Below are positions 35,557 to 45,008 of a DNA stretch of 64,000 bases, piece by piece; positions within the stretch are counted from its first letter, which is position 1, and every line of letters starts with the position of its first letter. The position numbers and the translations under genes were made by a program. The notes beneath the pieces are model-generated. The model saw only the letters and a program-made list of their open reading frames with translations, did no database searches and had not been told where the DNA came from. Source of the stretch: Ferrovibrio terrae_A (lineage in GTDB: Bacteria > Pseudomonadota > Alphaproteobacteria > Ferrovibrionales > Ferrovibrionaceae); assembly GCF_943372915.1 (NCBI RefSeq), contig NZ_CALSAN010000009.1:62001-126000 (forward strand), in the 5' to 3' direction.

Positions 35557-38500
35557 TCATGTGCCGAACTTATCCTGCAGCTGACTGTAGTCGGCCACAA
35601 CATCGACCATGCCCAAAGCAGCCTGAGAGAACTGCATCGGAACCAGAATATCGGTGACGAGAACAGATTTCAGGGCCAGCTTGTCGGCTGGAATGCCGGT
35701 AACCCGCGCGACGGCTGGTCTGGCGCCATTGAGAAAATCCATCCTATCGATGTGCTTCTGGATGGGGGTGCGTTTTTTGCCGGTTCCGCCAGTTGTGGAG
35801 AACTCCTCAAGGCGCTCGCCAATTTCGCCAGGCGTGCGGGCAAAGGCCAGGCGCTTGCACTCGATGATGAGGACGCCTGTGCTACCGGGCCGCCACGCCA
35901 GCACGTCGATGTTGCCCTGTTCAGCAGTACCGCCTATCTCGGTCATTTCGACCTCCCGGGCCTGGTAGCCGAGTTCCTTGAGTCGATCGGCAACCTGGAC
36001 TTCGAAGGCATGTCCTTCGCGGTCGACTGCGCGGCCGATTAGCGCCTTCATAGCTTCTGAATCGAAGAGCGTATTGGGCAGGTTGCCTCCGACGACCTCC
36101 AGTAGGAAGCGACCAGTGAGGCCGAGCAATGTGGGCATGGCGAGAATGAGCGGGTCTTCAGCGGTATCGACCTGCACCATTGGACGGCGGGTGATGGACA
36201 GGCGGCGATTGTAGCGCCACGGATACCAGTCCCGCGGCATGGCATTCTGCGGGACCTTCTCATCCCAGGCTGTGCGCGGAAGAAGCGTCAGGGAGGAGAA
36301 GGCTTTTCCAGGGTCGCTTGCACCTGCATTGCGCAGCATCTCCACGACAGCAGAGCGCTTCAGGAAGGCCTGCGAACTCTGGGCTTCGACGCATCGATTG
36401 AAGACTTCTCCGGTGAAAGCGCCAAGTGCGCCGATTGTCAGGCCGAATTCTGCTGTAAATGCGTCATCAAGCTCGGTGCCAGGGGGCTCCGAAGGCTCAT
36501 CCGCCCGGACTTCATAGGCTTTCGCATAGGCAGTAGCAGCAGATACGAATTGGCGGGTGCCGTGCGCTTCCATGTATGGAGCCTGGAGCTTCAACATCAC
36601 CGAAGTGTCAAAGCCGAAGGTACCGTTAGGATGAACAACCAAAGGGTCAGTCGATAAGCCGTATCGCAGGCTGTCACCATGGCCTGCGCATTCAATCAGT
36701 ACTGCGATATCGGCGATCAGGGTGTCAAGGTCAATGCCGGTCAGTGGGAGGCCACCGTTCGCCGGACATTCGCAAACTGCCATTTCGGCAAGGACTCGGC
36801 TGGCGAGGCCCGCAAGGGACCGGCGGCCTTCACGGTTAATGGCATAGGTCAAAACTACATCGCGTGGCTCGTACAAGGACAGTGTCGCTGCGGCAGTTGT
36901 CTTGCCGAAGGAGCGATCTCGCTCGATGGATTCGTAGTTGGCGAGAGCTTTGGCGATTGTGCTGGAGCGATTGAACTTCTGCAGCTTTGCCTTAATGCGC
37001 TGCCACAAGCCATCGACGGTCCGGTGCAGCACGCCGGACGTCTGGTCGGCTGGCACGATGCCTGGGCCTCCGATCCAGCCAGCGGCTTCGGGTAGCCCGT
37101 AATATGCCCAAGATAGGTCTTCTGCTTCGATGAGCCGAAGGTGCGGCAGGTCAAATCCTTGGAAAATGTGGTCTTGGATGGAGTTGGCAGGTCGTGCGTG
37201 GATGAAGCGCGCGTGACTGTCTGGGATGACAGCGGCGACCACGGCGGCTACCTGGGCTTCATCAATAGGGGTATTGGCAAGGCCAAAGGCGGCACGGACC
37301 ATCGCGGCGACCATCATGCGATCGCCGTCGTTCTCGGGAAGGCGGAAGGAGGTGACGAACTCTGGCGAGCAGCTGATAGTGGCTAGGTTCCCTTCAACGG
37401 CTACGGTGGGTGCGACCACGGGGTCGGCCACTGGCAACTGGGACAGATCATGGTCCGACAGCGCAGGTGCCTTCACGACAATGGCGAGAGCACCGAGGGG
37501 GAGGTTGGGGAGAATTGCTTCGACTTCGGTGGCCACGCGGGTCATCCAGCACAGCGACAGGTCCCACAGGGCGAAGGCGAACGGGGTATAGTCGTTATTC
37601 TCTCCCTGATGCATTTCGACCCACCAGACACGGCGGTCGGTTTCCCGGCAGCCCGCCATCAGGCCACCGCCGCGCAGGTTTGGGCTGTAGTACATCGGCA
37701 GAGGTTCGACTCCGCTCATGTAAGAGCTGGGGATGAATCGCTGGACACCGGTGAAGGCGTGGACCCGTGGCAAAGGTACGACGTGGGCGTCTGCCATCGT
37801 CCGAAGGTGGTGGCGCAGCGGCGCTTCAAAGGTAGCGTCGAGCGTTAGCATGCCCTGTCCCATTTCTCTGGGCAGCAAGCTAAAATCCTGTTTCCGGGCA
37901 AAGGAATACAGACCCATAAAACCGCTGAGGTTCATGATGGTGACGCCGCGCTGGCGGAGGAGATCCTCCTGTTCCAGTAGCTTCCAGGCCCGCATGGCAC
38001 TCGTCTCGGGGTCACCCGCCATTCGGACAAAATCGCCACACCGCAATCCGAGCATGTTCCAGTCGTCGGGCAGCTTTTTGGGATTAAATTTGAACATCCC
38101 GCCAACGCCGCCAAACACGACAATAAGAAGGCCGCGACGATAATCCGGACGTGCTGTCAGTTGTGCAGCCCGCTGTTCTACTAGCGTCTCAGTGGGCGTG
38201 GCGTCAGTTTCGCCGTTCATCAGGCCTTTATCGACAATTGAACCGAGGTCGCCGGGTAGATAGACAACATGGACATAGCCGCCATCGTCGAACCGACCAA
38301 CAAGCTCATCCGGTCCAGGCTGGAAGCCTAACTCGTCGGCATCCATTTGCCGGATGCGCCATCCGTGTCTTCCGTGGAAGCGCATATCCTGGCACTGGAC
38401 TGTTGCGATTGCTTTTGCGAACTGGCCCAGGCCGCCCGCCACCTGCACACGGTCCAGGATGAACTGCCGGGCCGCCGGGCTTGCTGCCGGTGGCAGTGCG

Positions 38501-39273
38501 AAGCAGATAAAGTCGTTGGTCAGGATGAGTGGTTTTCTGTTCAGTATCGATGAGCCAAGTTCGCCTTGGAGCATGATGTCCAGATCGGCATGCTGCAGTG
38601 TGAACGGCACTAGGTCGGCAATGGCTTGATCTGAGAAATACCGCTTCGGAATCATTACGCGGAAGCTCAAGTCCTTCATGAGCTTTGTCGTGACCAAAAG
38701 TGGCTGTCTGGGGACGACTTCGAGCCAGGTGTTTCGCTTCAGTTCTGAGGTGACGCCTATGTATTCAGCACAGCGCAGAAACGCCGACACCGACCTGATT
38801 GTGCTTTCCTTCCAGGGCGCTTCTGGCAATAAGGTGAGCGCAAGAAGGCAGGATTCCAAGGAATAGTCGTTGTCGTTCCAATTGCTTTCAAACAGGCGAA
38901 CATTGCCCTGGTAGCCGCCAACATTCGTGACGAAGACGTCAGATGACGGGTCTTCGGCCATGGCGATGGAAGAATTCGATATGGTGTCGTTAATGATTGC
39001 ACGGATCTGAGCGGACGTCGGAATCTCGCGTCCGCGGCAATGGGTCAGGACAAGATGCTGCAGGAGTTCGAGCCTAGGCCAGGCCGGGTGGTTCTCGGGC
39101 CTTGTCATCAGGCCACTGACGATGGCGGCCGTACCAATCATTCCGAACTTTGCGAGCCGAGTGGCCAGCTTCGGCATCTCTGCTGAGAGCCGGGCAAACT
39201 GAGGTGTGCCCTGGTCATCGGTGAGACCAGACAGCATCTCCATCATCTTTTCGAAATCGTCTGTATCCGCCAT
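35557..39273 (-). CDS. Very large protein with C-terminal PD-(D/E)XK nuclease motif
   Basis: 1238-aa protein, uninterrupted. Only the C-terminal 150 residues are recognisable: GHAFEVQVADRLKELGY, then GNIDVLAW (D1123), then VLIIECKRL (E1138, K1140) match the core of a PD-(D/E)XK nuclease of the Mrr/NERD kind. The first 1000 residues have no motif I can name; no Walker A, helicase or Toprim motif is visible. Divergent from the OLD/UvrD pair across 235 bp and followed by an unknown gene 13 bp on. A role in defence is inferred from the company it keeps. Confidence 0.75.
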   Translation of the reverse strand: MADTDDFEKMMEMLSGLTDDQGTPQFARLSAEMPKLATRLAKFGMIGTAAIVSGLMTRPENHPAWPRLELLQHLVLTHCRGREIPTSAQIRAIINDTISNSSIAMAEDPSSDVFVTNVGGYQGNVRLFESNWNDNDYSLESCLLALTLLPEAPWKESTIRSVSAFLRCAEYIGVTSELKRNTWLEVVPRQPLLVTTKLMKDLSFRVMIPKRYFSDQAIADLVPFTLQHADLDIMLQGELGSSILNRKPLILTNDFICFALPPAASPAARQFILDRVQVAGGLGQFAKAIATVQCQDMRFHGRHGWRIRQMDADELGFQPGPDELVGRFDDGGYVHVVYLPGDLGSIVDKGLMNGETDATPTETLVEQRAAQLTARPDYRRGLLIVVFGGVGGMFKFNPKKLPDDWNMLGLRCGDFVRMAGDPETSAMRAWKLLEQEDLLRQRGVTIMNLSGFMGLYSFARKQDFSLLPREMGQGMLTLDATFEAPLRHHLRTMADAHVVPLPRVHAFTGVQRFIPSSYMSGVEPLPMYYSPNLRGGGLMAGCRETDRRVWWVEMHQGENNDYTPFAFALWDLSLCWMTRVATEVEAILPNLPLGALAIVVKAPALSDHDLSQLPVADPVVAPTVAVEGNLATISCSPEFVTSFRLPENDGDRMMVAAMVRAAFGLANTPIDEAQVAAVVAAVIPDSHARFIHARPANSIQDHIFQGFDLPHLRLIEAEDLSWAYYGLPEAAGWIGGPGIVPADQTSGVLHRTVDGLWQRIKAKLQKFNRSSTIAKALANYESIERDRSFGKTTAAATLSLYEPRDVVLTYAINREGRRSLAGLASRVLAEMAVCECPANGGLPLTGIDLDTLIADIAVLIECAGHGDSLRYGLSTDPLVVHPNGTFGFDTSVMLKLQAPYMEAHGTRQFVSAATAYAKAYEVRADEPSEPPGTELDDAFTAEFGLTIGALGAFTGEVFNRCVEAQSSQAFLKRSAVVEMLRNAGASDPGKAFSSLTLLPRTAWDEKVPQNAMPRDWYPWRYNRRLSITRRPMVQVDTAEDPLILAMPTLLGLTGRFLLEVVGGNLPNTLFDSEAMKALIGRAVDREGHAFEVQVADRLKELGYQAREVEMTEIGGTAEQGNIDVLAWRPGSTGVLIIECKRLAFARTPGEIGERLEEFSTTGGTGKKRTPIQKHIDRMDFLNGARPAVARVTGIPADKLALKSVLVTDILVPMQFSQAALGMVDVVADYSQLQDKFGT

Positions 39274-39508
39274 GTGTGGCCTGTCCGCGCGACTCGGAAG
39301 AGATTATCAGGCCATTCCTGATTCGTGGCAAAGGCAATGCCTACCTATGTATGCGATGCGCCATTGGCTCGATTGAGATAGGCGAAAGTCAAAGCAACTT
39401 GGTAAAATCCAGCCGGGGTTTTTGGGCAGGCATTTGGCGGGACCGCGGATAGCGGCGCCCGACCACTTGCCTGTGGCAAACCGGGCAGGTTGAGAGCGGG
39501 TCGGCAGA

Positions 39509-41788
39509 ATGAAAATCGCATTTGTAGAAATTTCCAATTTCCGGAAGCTGCTGTCTGTGCGGCTGGACTTCGCGGACGAAACGACCTTGCTGGTTGGCGC
39601 CAATAACAGTGGTAAGACGTCAGCGATGCTGGCGCTCCGGCGGTTCCTCGTTGACGGCGGAAAGCACATTAGGACGCACGACCTGACGCTCTCCCACTGG
39701 TCAGCAATCAATGCCATTGGTGACGCCTGGGTGGCGGCCAACAAAGAGGGCCGGACGCTAGAGGTGTCTGGCGACGATTGGGTGGGGGTTATGCCCGTTC
39801 TTGACGTCTGGCTGACCATTGAGGACGGCGAGCTCCATCATGTCGGAAACATGCTGCCGACACTCGATTGGCCTGGTGGGCGATTGGGTATTCGGCTGCG
39901 AATGGAGCCGAAGAAGGCTGAGGACCTTTTCAAACAGTATGTGGAAGCAGTCAAAAGTGCCGAGGATGTAAAGGCGGCTGTCGCGCAAGCGGCTGGAGAC
40001 CAACCACCACCCAAGCTGACGCTTTGGCCTGCTGATATGATCGATTTCTTGAACCGGCATATTGGGGACCATTTCGTCCTCAGGGCATATCCGCTGGACC
40101 CTGCTCGCGTGGCTTCACCCGTGAATGGCCACGCCAAGCCTCAGCCGCTGCCGGAATCTTCAGTCGCGTTCGAGGGGAATCCGCTTTCCCAGCTCATTCG
40201 TGTCAACGAAATCAATGCCCAGCGTGGGTTCGGCCAGTCTGACGATTCCTCGTCTGATGAAGGGGCTCCGAGCAGGGAAAGCCGCCGCCTGTCCGATCAG
40301 CTGCGCCTATACTATACGAAGCACCTGGACCCATCTCAGCGGCCCGGGCCTGCGGATATTGGTGCTCTCCAGGCCATAGAGGCTGCGCAGGACGCTTTTG
40401 ACGAGAGATTGAAGGAAAGCTTCGAGAAGGCGCTGCGTGAAGTTGAGGGTCTTGGCTATCCTGGTGTGACCGACCCCAAGCTAAAGGTCTCGACAAGGCT
40501 CCGGGCGGTAGACGCCTTGGACCACGACGCAGCCGTGTCATATGAAATCGAGATGGCTGCCGCGAATGGTGTGCCGAGGGCCATTCTCAGGCTGCCCGAG
40601 GACCAGAATGGGCTTGGCTACCAGAACCTAATCTCGATGGTATTCAGGCTCATGAGCTTCCGTGACGCCTGGATGCGTGTCGGAAAGGCCGATCGGGACG
40701 CAGGAGGTGATAGCCCGCGGGAGCCGTTGCATCTGGTGCTGGTAGAGGAGCCAGAAGCCCACCTCCATGCGCAAGTCCAGCAGGTATTCATTAAGAAAGC
40801 CTACAAGGTACTCAGGGATCACGTAGACCTGGGACGGAACGGGTCACTTCGCACCCAGCTCATCGTCAGTACCCATTCCAGTCATGTCGCCCACGAAACG
40901 CCTTTTTCGTGCCTGCGTTATTTCAGGCGCCTTCCCGCCGGTGTGGTCTCTGAAGTCCCGGTCTCCATTGTCGTCAATATGACCGAAGTGTTCGGTCCGG
41001 GCGATGAGACTAAGGAATTTGTGACCCGCTACTTACGCGCACAGCACGCTGACCTGTTCTTTGCCGATGCTGCAATTCTGGTCGAGGGACCGGCTGAACG
41101 TATGCTGGTTCCTCATTTCATCTTGAGGCATCACCAGTTCCTCAACCAATGCTACATAACCCTGCTTGAGATCGGTGGAAGCCATGCACACCAGCTAAAG
41201 CCACTTATCAAGCACATCGGACTTCTGACGCTGGTGGTCTCCGACCTCGATGCCACCGGTGCTGATGGAAAGGCAGTGCCGGTTATGCCTGGCGCAGGCC
41301 AGATTTCCGGCAACGAGACGATCAAGACTTGGGCGCCGGGCAAGGAGCCAGTCGATGAACTTCTGACCACGGACGATAGGGAAAAGGTCGTCGATAACAG
41401 CACGCTGTCAGCTGTTCGTGTAGCATACCAGACCGCGATACAGGTCACGTTGAGGGAGGGAGTCGAGGGACCGGCCTATCCGTACACGTTCGAGGATGCG
41501 CTGGTGTGGTCGAATGTCGAGTGCTTCAAAGACATGGATGGAAATGGCTTGGTTCGGAAATTTAGAGAGGCGTTGGCAGAGGCAACGATTTCCGAGGCAA
41601 GTGAGAAAATGTTCAACGCGCTGAGGAAGGGTAAGAAGGCCGAGTTCGCACTGGACGTCATTGCTTTGGACGATTTCGAGAGCCTGACGGTTCCGGCGTA
41701 TATTGCAGACGGCCTGAAATGGCTCGAAGAAAAGCTTCAGGCACGTCAGGTCGAAGTGCTTCCGCCTATCGTCGGTGACGCACCATGA
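39509..41788 (+). CDS. OLD-family ATP-dependent endonuclease (GajA-like)
   Basis: 759-aa ABC-type ATPase with a Toprim nuclease. Walker A GANNSGKT is at residues 30-37, and Walker B with the following His reads VEEPEAHLH (about 412). Toprim begins at AILVEGPAERML (about 522), with the metal-binding SDLDATG near 577. MKIAFVEISNFRKL is the usual OLD opening. Together with the coupled UvrD-like helicase it matches the layout of Gabija (GajA-GajB), but both proteins are longer than the best known pair, so the assignment is by type only. Confidence 0.88.
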   Translation: MKIAFVEISNFRKLLSVRLDFADETTLLVGANNSGKTSAMLALRRFLVDGGKHIRTHDLTLSHWSAINAIGDAWVAANKEGRTLEVSGDDWVGVMPVLDVWLTIEDGELHHVGNMLPTLDWPGGRLGIRLRMEPKKAEDLFKQYVEAVKSAEDVKAAVAQAAGDQPPPKLTLWPADMIDFLNRHIGDHFVLRAYPLDPARVASPVNGHAKPQPLPESSVAFEGNPLSQLIRVNEINAQRGFGQSDDSSSDEGAPSRESRRLSDQLRLYYTKHLDPSQRPGPADIGALQAIEAAQDAFDERLKESFEKALREVEGLGYPGVTDPKLKVSTRLRAVDALDHDAAVSYEIEMAAANGVPRAILRLPEDQNGLGYQNLISMVFRLMSFRDAWMRVGKADRDAGGDSPREPLHLVLVEEPEAHLHAQVQQVFIKKAYKVLRDHVDLGRNGSLRTQLIVSTHSSHVAHETPFSCLRYFRRLPAGVVSEVPVSIVVNMTEVFGPGDETKEFVTRYLRAQHADLFFADAAILVEGPAERMLVPHFILRHHQFLNQCYITLLEIGGSHAHQLKPLIKHIGLLTLVVSDLDATGADGKAVPVMPGAGQISGNETIKTWAPGKEPVDELLTTDDREKVVDNSTLSAVRVAYQTAIQVTLREGVEGPAYPYTFEDALVWSNVECFKDMDGNGLVRKFREALAEATISEASEKMFNALRKGKKAEFALDVIALDDFESLTVPAYIADGLKWLEEKLQARQVEVLPPIVGDAP

Positions 41789-43770
41789 GCGCGGAGAATT
41801 CTGACAACCTTGACGCTGGTGTAGATGATGAAATCTTCAGCTTTCTGAATCCAGATGCGCCGCGAAGTTTCTTCCTCTATGCAGGTGCCGGATCTGGTAA
41901 GACGCGGTCCTTAGTGACCGCAATTGATCGGTTCCGCAAGGAGCACAGGAAGCGATTTGCATTGGGTGGCCGTCGTATCGGTGTAATCACTTATACAAAT
42001 GCTGCATGCGATGAAATTAAACAGCGCCTCGATTTTGACGCACTTGTCGAGGTGTCTACTATCCACGCTTTTGCATGGAAGCTCATTGGCAACTACCATT
42101 CCGACATCAAGGTTTGGCTAAGGGCGGATATAACTGAAAATCTTGAAAAGCTGCAGGCAGCGCAGGCCAAAGGCCGAGCGAATTCGCAAGCAGCTCGTAA
42201 GCGGCAGCAGGATATTCAGCGCAGCCAGCGGCGTCTAGCCGACCTGCCAAATATCAAGAAGTTCATCTATAGCCCGACCGGCGATAACCGAACCCGTGAT
42301 TCGCTGAACCACGCCGAGGTCATCAAGATTGCTGCGGATTTCCTGACTGCCAAGCCAGCCCTGCAGAAGATTCTGATTAATGGCTATCCAATTTTATTCA
42401 TTGACGAAAGCCAAGACACCCTCAAAGCCCTTATGGAGGCATTTCTCGTTGTCCAGGCGACGCATCGTCAGTCGTTCTGCCTGGGCCTCTTCGGGGATAC
42501 CATGCAGCGCATCTATGCTGACGGGAAAGTAGGCCTGGGGGAGGAACTGCCGCCGGATTGGGCGAAACCAGTGAAGCGCATGAACTGGCGGTGCCCGGAG
42601 CGCGTGATCCGACTGATTAACAAGATTCGATCTGCCGTCGATGACCAAACGCAGGTCGGGAAGAAGGACAATCCGGAAGGTACAGTGCGCTTGTTCATTG
42701 TTCCCCAAAGCGTCAGGGACAAATCGGCTGTCGAAGCCAAAGTCAGCGCACGAATGGCTGAGCTTTCACAAGACGCTGGTTGGAATGAGGAGGATGGCGT
42801 CAAGGCGCTAATTCTTGAACATCATATGGCGGCCATCCGTATGGGCTTCGACGTAATGTTTGAGGCACTCCGCAAGGTGCCTTCCTACGATACCGGTCTG
42901 CTCGATGGTTCGCTTCCTGGATTGCGCTTCTTCGCCGAAACTGTACTGCCGATGGTGAACGCTCTAAAGCAGGGAAATCGGTTCGCCGTTGCAGCGATTG
43001 CGCGTGAGAAGTCTCCGGCCTTAGACAAGAAACATCTGTTGAAACTGCTCAAAGGCGAGCTGCCGGACGTGCAGGTACGTGAAGCGCCTACGATTGAGGA
43101 GCAGAAACGCGCACTGCTTGATGTGCAGCTCAGGCAGTTGGCGGCAGTTAAAGAAGCAACAGAGTCTTTGTTGTTGCTCTGGGTCGGAGAGCGGGAGCCA
43201 ACCTTTGGCGAGGTGCTTCAGGAAGTGGCGCGAACAAACCTGTTCGAAGTGCCAGATTCTTTGCGTTTTGCGGTAGTGGGTGCAGAGGTCACTGCGCAAG
43301 TAGGTGAAGAGGAAAGCGCCGATAGTGAGGAAGAAGACGCCGGAGAAACGGAGAGTCAGAAGGAACGACGGATTGCCTGGCTAGCGGTTCTCGAATCGAA
43401 TTTTTCTCAAATTGAAGGTTACTCCGCATATGTTCAGCAGAAGGCAAGATTTGGAACGCACCAAGGGGTGAAGGGCCTGGAATTCCCGAGGGTAATGGTA
43501 ATCGTGGACGATGAGGCTGCGCGCGGCTTCATGTTTAGCTATGACAAGCTCTTCGGGGTCAAAGAGAAGTCCGATACCGATATCAAGAACGAGCAGGCTG
43601 GCAATGAGACGAGCGCTGACCGTACTAGGCGGCTGTTCTACGTAACGTGTAGTCGGTCTGAATCTAGTTTGGCGATCGTGGCGTATGCGAATGACCCGGC
43701 TAGGGTGAAGGCCAACGCTATGTCTGAAGGATGGTTCGATGAGGGGGAGATAGAGGTTCTCTCAGGTTAG
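41785..43770 (+). CDS. UvrD-like superfamily 1 helicase (GajB-like)
   Basis: 661-aa DNA helicase. Walker A GAGSGKT (34-40), motif Ia ITYTNAACDEIKQRL, motif II LFIDESQDT, motif III GDTMQRIY, motif IV WRCPERVIRL, motif V THQGVKGLEFPRV and motif VI RRLFYVTCSRSE are all present. A charged, probably helical insert lies at about 115-150. It starts within the stop of the OLD nuclease (ATGA), so the two are made in a fixed ratio. Confidence 0.9.
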   Translation: MSAENSDNLDAGVDDEIFSFLNPDAPRSFFLYAGAGSGKTRSLVTAIDRFRKEHRKRFALGGRRIGVITYTNAACDEIKQRLDFDALVEVSTIHAFAWKLIGNYHSDIKVWLRADITENLEKLQAAQAKGRANSQAARKRQQDIQRSQRRLADLPNIKKFIYSPTGDNRTRDSLNHAEVIKIAADFLTAKPALQKILINGYPILFIDESQDTLKALMEAFLVVQATHRQSFCLGLFGDTMQRIYADGKVGLGEELPPDWAKPVKRMNWRCPERVIRLINKIRSAVDDQTQVGKKDNPEGTVRLFIVPQSVRDKSAVEAKVSARMAELSQDAGWNEEDGVKALILEHHMAAIRMGFDVMFEALRKVPSYDTGLLDGSLPGLRFFAETVLPMVNALKQGNRFAVAAIAREKSPALDKKHLLKLLKGELPDVQVREAPTIEEQKRALLDVQLRQLAAVKEATESLLLLWVGEREPTFGEVLQEVARTNLFEVPDSLRFAVVGAEVTAQVGEEESADSEEEDAGETESQKERRIAWLAVLESNFSQIEGYSAYVQQKARFGTHQGVKGLEFPRVMVIVDDEAARGFMFSYDKLFGVKEKSDTDIKNEQAGNETSADRTRRLFYVTCSRSESSLAIVAYANDPARVKANAMSEGWFDEGEIEVLSG

Positions 43771-43780
43771 AAAGGCCGCA

Positions 43781-43934
43781 TCAATAAGCGGCATTGGCCA
43801 TTCTCTGCCGCATTAATGCATCATTCCCCTCCATTGGCTCATCCAAGTTGAAATCAATCTTCTCAATCGGGCCGATCACAATTTCGATGCGGGCCTTTAG
43901 CTCTGGTATAACTTGCACCGGGAGGACCGGATGC
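43781..43934 (-). pseudogene. 3' remnant of an RHH-type gene (paralogue of 62893-63234)
   Basis: On the minus strand the frame HPVLPVQVIPELKARIEI, continuing VIGPIEKIDFNLDEP, clearly matches the C-terminal half of the RHH protein at 62893-63234 (HPTLPVPITEELKARIEI, then LVGPIADIDFDPDQP). It ends at TGA 43783 with a different 15-residue tail. Upstream, similarity ends abruptly and a TGA lies in frame three codons before the first matching residue, so the N-terminal DNA-binding part is gone. Confidence 0.8.
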
Positions 43935-44006
43935 AAGGGTCAGTGCCAAACGCAGGCCATCGGCGTCCATTGCCTACTGAAGGAGCCAGTGCCACATAGC
44001 CAGCTC

Positions 44007-44771
44007 CTAATGCCCGGTCACGAACGGATTGCTGTTGCCTTGTGCGGCCCTTACGCGTTTGTCCCGCAGCCGTTCCCAGTCGTCGACGGGGTCGTCTTCT
44101 GACCACTTTTCAAGGGTAGCGATGGTGTCTACGTCGATTTTTATGTTGTAAGCATCCGACATGTAGAACCATATGCGAGCTACGTCCCCTTTGATGTTTG
44201 CTGGGGGCTCGGTAACTTTCGGTTTGCCACCAATCTCGAAATCACACTGGCCATATTGCCGGGGTTCCCCCCGGACATTTCCGTAAGGTTTGTCGCTACG
44301 GTCGCCGTTCAGCTCACCTACGGATGGCACCAGGTTGTGCAGGTCTGCTTCCATCTTTTTGAAGGTAGAGTCCGCTGCATTGCAACAGGACCGGCCTTTG
44401 ATGCCTCTTTCTTGGCATTTCGCAGGTTCACCCCGCCAGCAAGCCCGTTCACCTGCGAAGATTTTCGCAGGCATGACGTGCTCCCATTCCAGACGTTTCC
44501 CGCGTTCAGGGTTGGCGCGGGCTCTGTAAGTGCAAGTCGATAGCTTCATTTGGCCACCGGAGTCGGAGGCTTTTCCAGTGGGCCGATACTCGCAGCCGCA
44601 GTAGTAATCGATTGGCCTGTCCGCAAATATAGAATTGCGCGCAATTTTTTTCGCGGCCGTGAATGTCTCGATTGGTTCTGGCGGCGGCTCGGCTGCAGAA
44701 GTTCCCGTCAAGCAGACCAAGAGCGTTAGCGCGGACAAAAGCTGTCCGGCATGCTTCAGATGCGCTGTCAT
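44007..44771 (-). CDS. Secreted endonuclease I family nuclease
   Basis: 254-aa exported nuclease with a signal peptide (residues 1-26, LLVCLTGTSAAEP). The beta-beta-alpha-metal active site EWEHVMPAKIF and the following MEADLHNLVPSVGELNGDRSDKPYG are hallmarks of EndA/Dns periplasmic or extracellular DNases. Several cysteine pairs are present. ATG 44771 with GGGGA upstream gives a proper signal peptide. A stand-alone gene beside defence genes; it may degrade incoming or environmental DNA. Confidence 0.92.
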   Translation of the reverse strand: MTAHLKHAGQLLSALTLLVCLTGTSAAEPPPEPIETFTAAKKIARNSIFADRPIDYYCGCEYRPTGKASDSGGQMKLSTCTYRARANPERGKRLEWEHVMPAKIFAGERACWRGEPAKCQERGIKGRSCCNAADSTFKKMEADLHNLVPSVGELNGDRSDKPYGNVRGEPRQYGQCDFEIGGKPKVTEPPANIKGDVARIWFYMSDAYNIKIDVDTIATLEKWSEDDPVDDWERLRDKRVRAAQGNSNPFVTGH

Positions 44772-45008
44772 ATTTTCCCCAATGAATGTAGCCGTACCTC
44801 TTGGGTATTGCCTACCTGCCCCAACGCTATCAGGAGGCGGCACGTGCGCAATAAAAATCACTAAAGTGAAAGTGCGCGACACTGAAGAACATCGGAAAGT
44901 GACGGGTGGTGCATACTCTTTTATACTTCCGACTGATATGCGCTCGCGTATTTTAGAGAACTGAAGTTAATATCGGAACAAAGAGGCTATTCATGGCGGT
45001 TGGTGGTG

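Noticed and set aside
43794..44102. 102-codon plus-strand frame after the UvrD-like gene
   Set aside because: Antisense to the RHH remnant and to the endA 3' end; no coding character.
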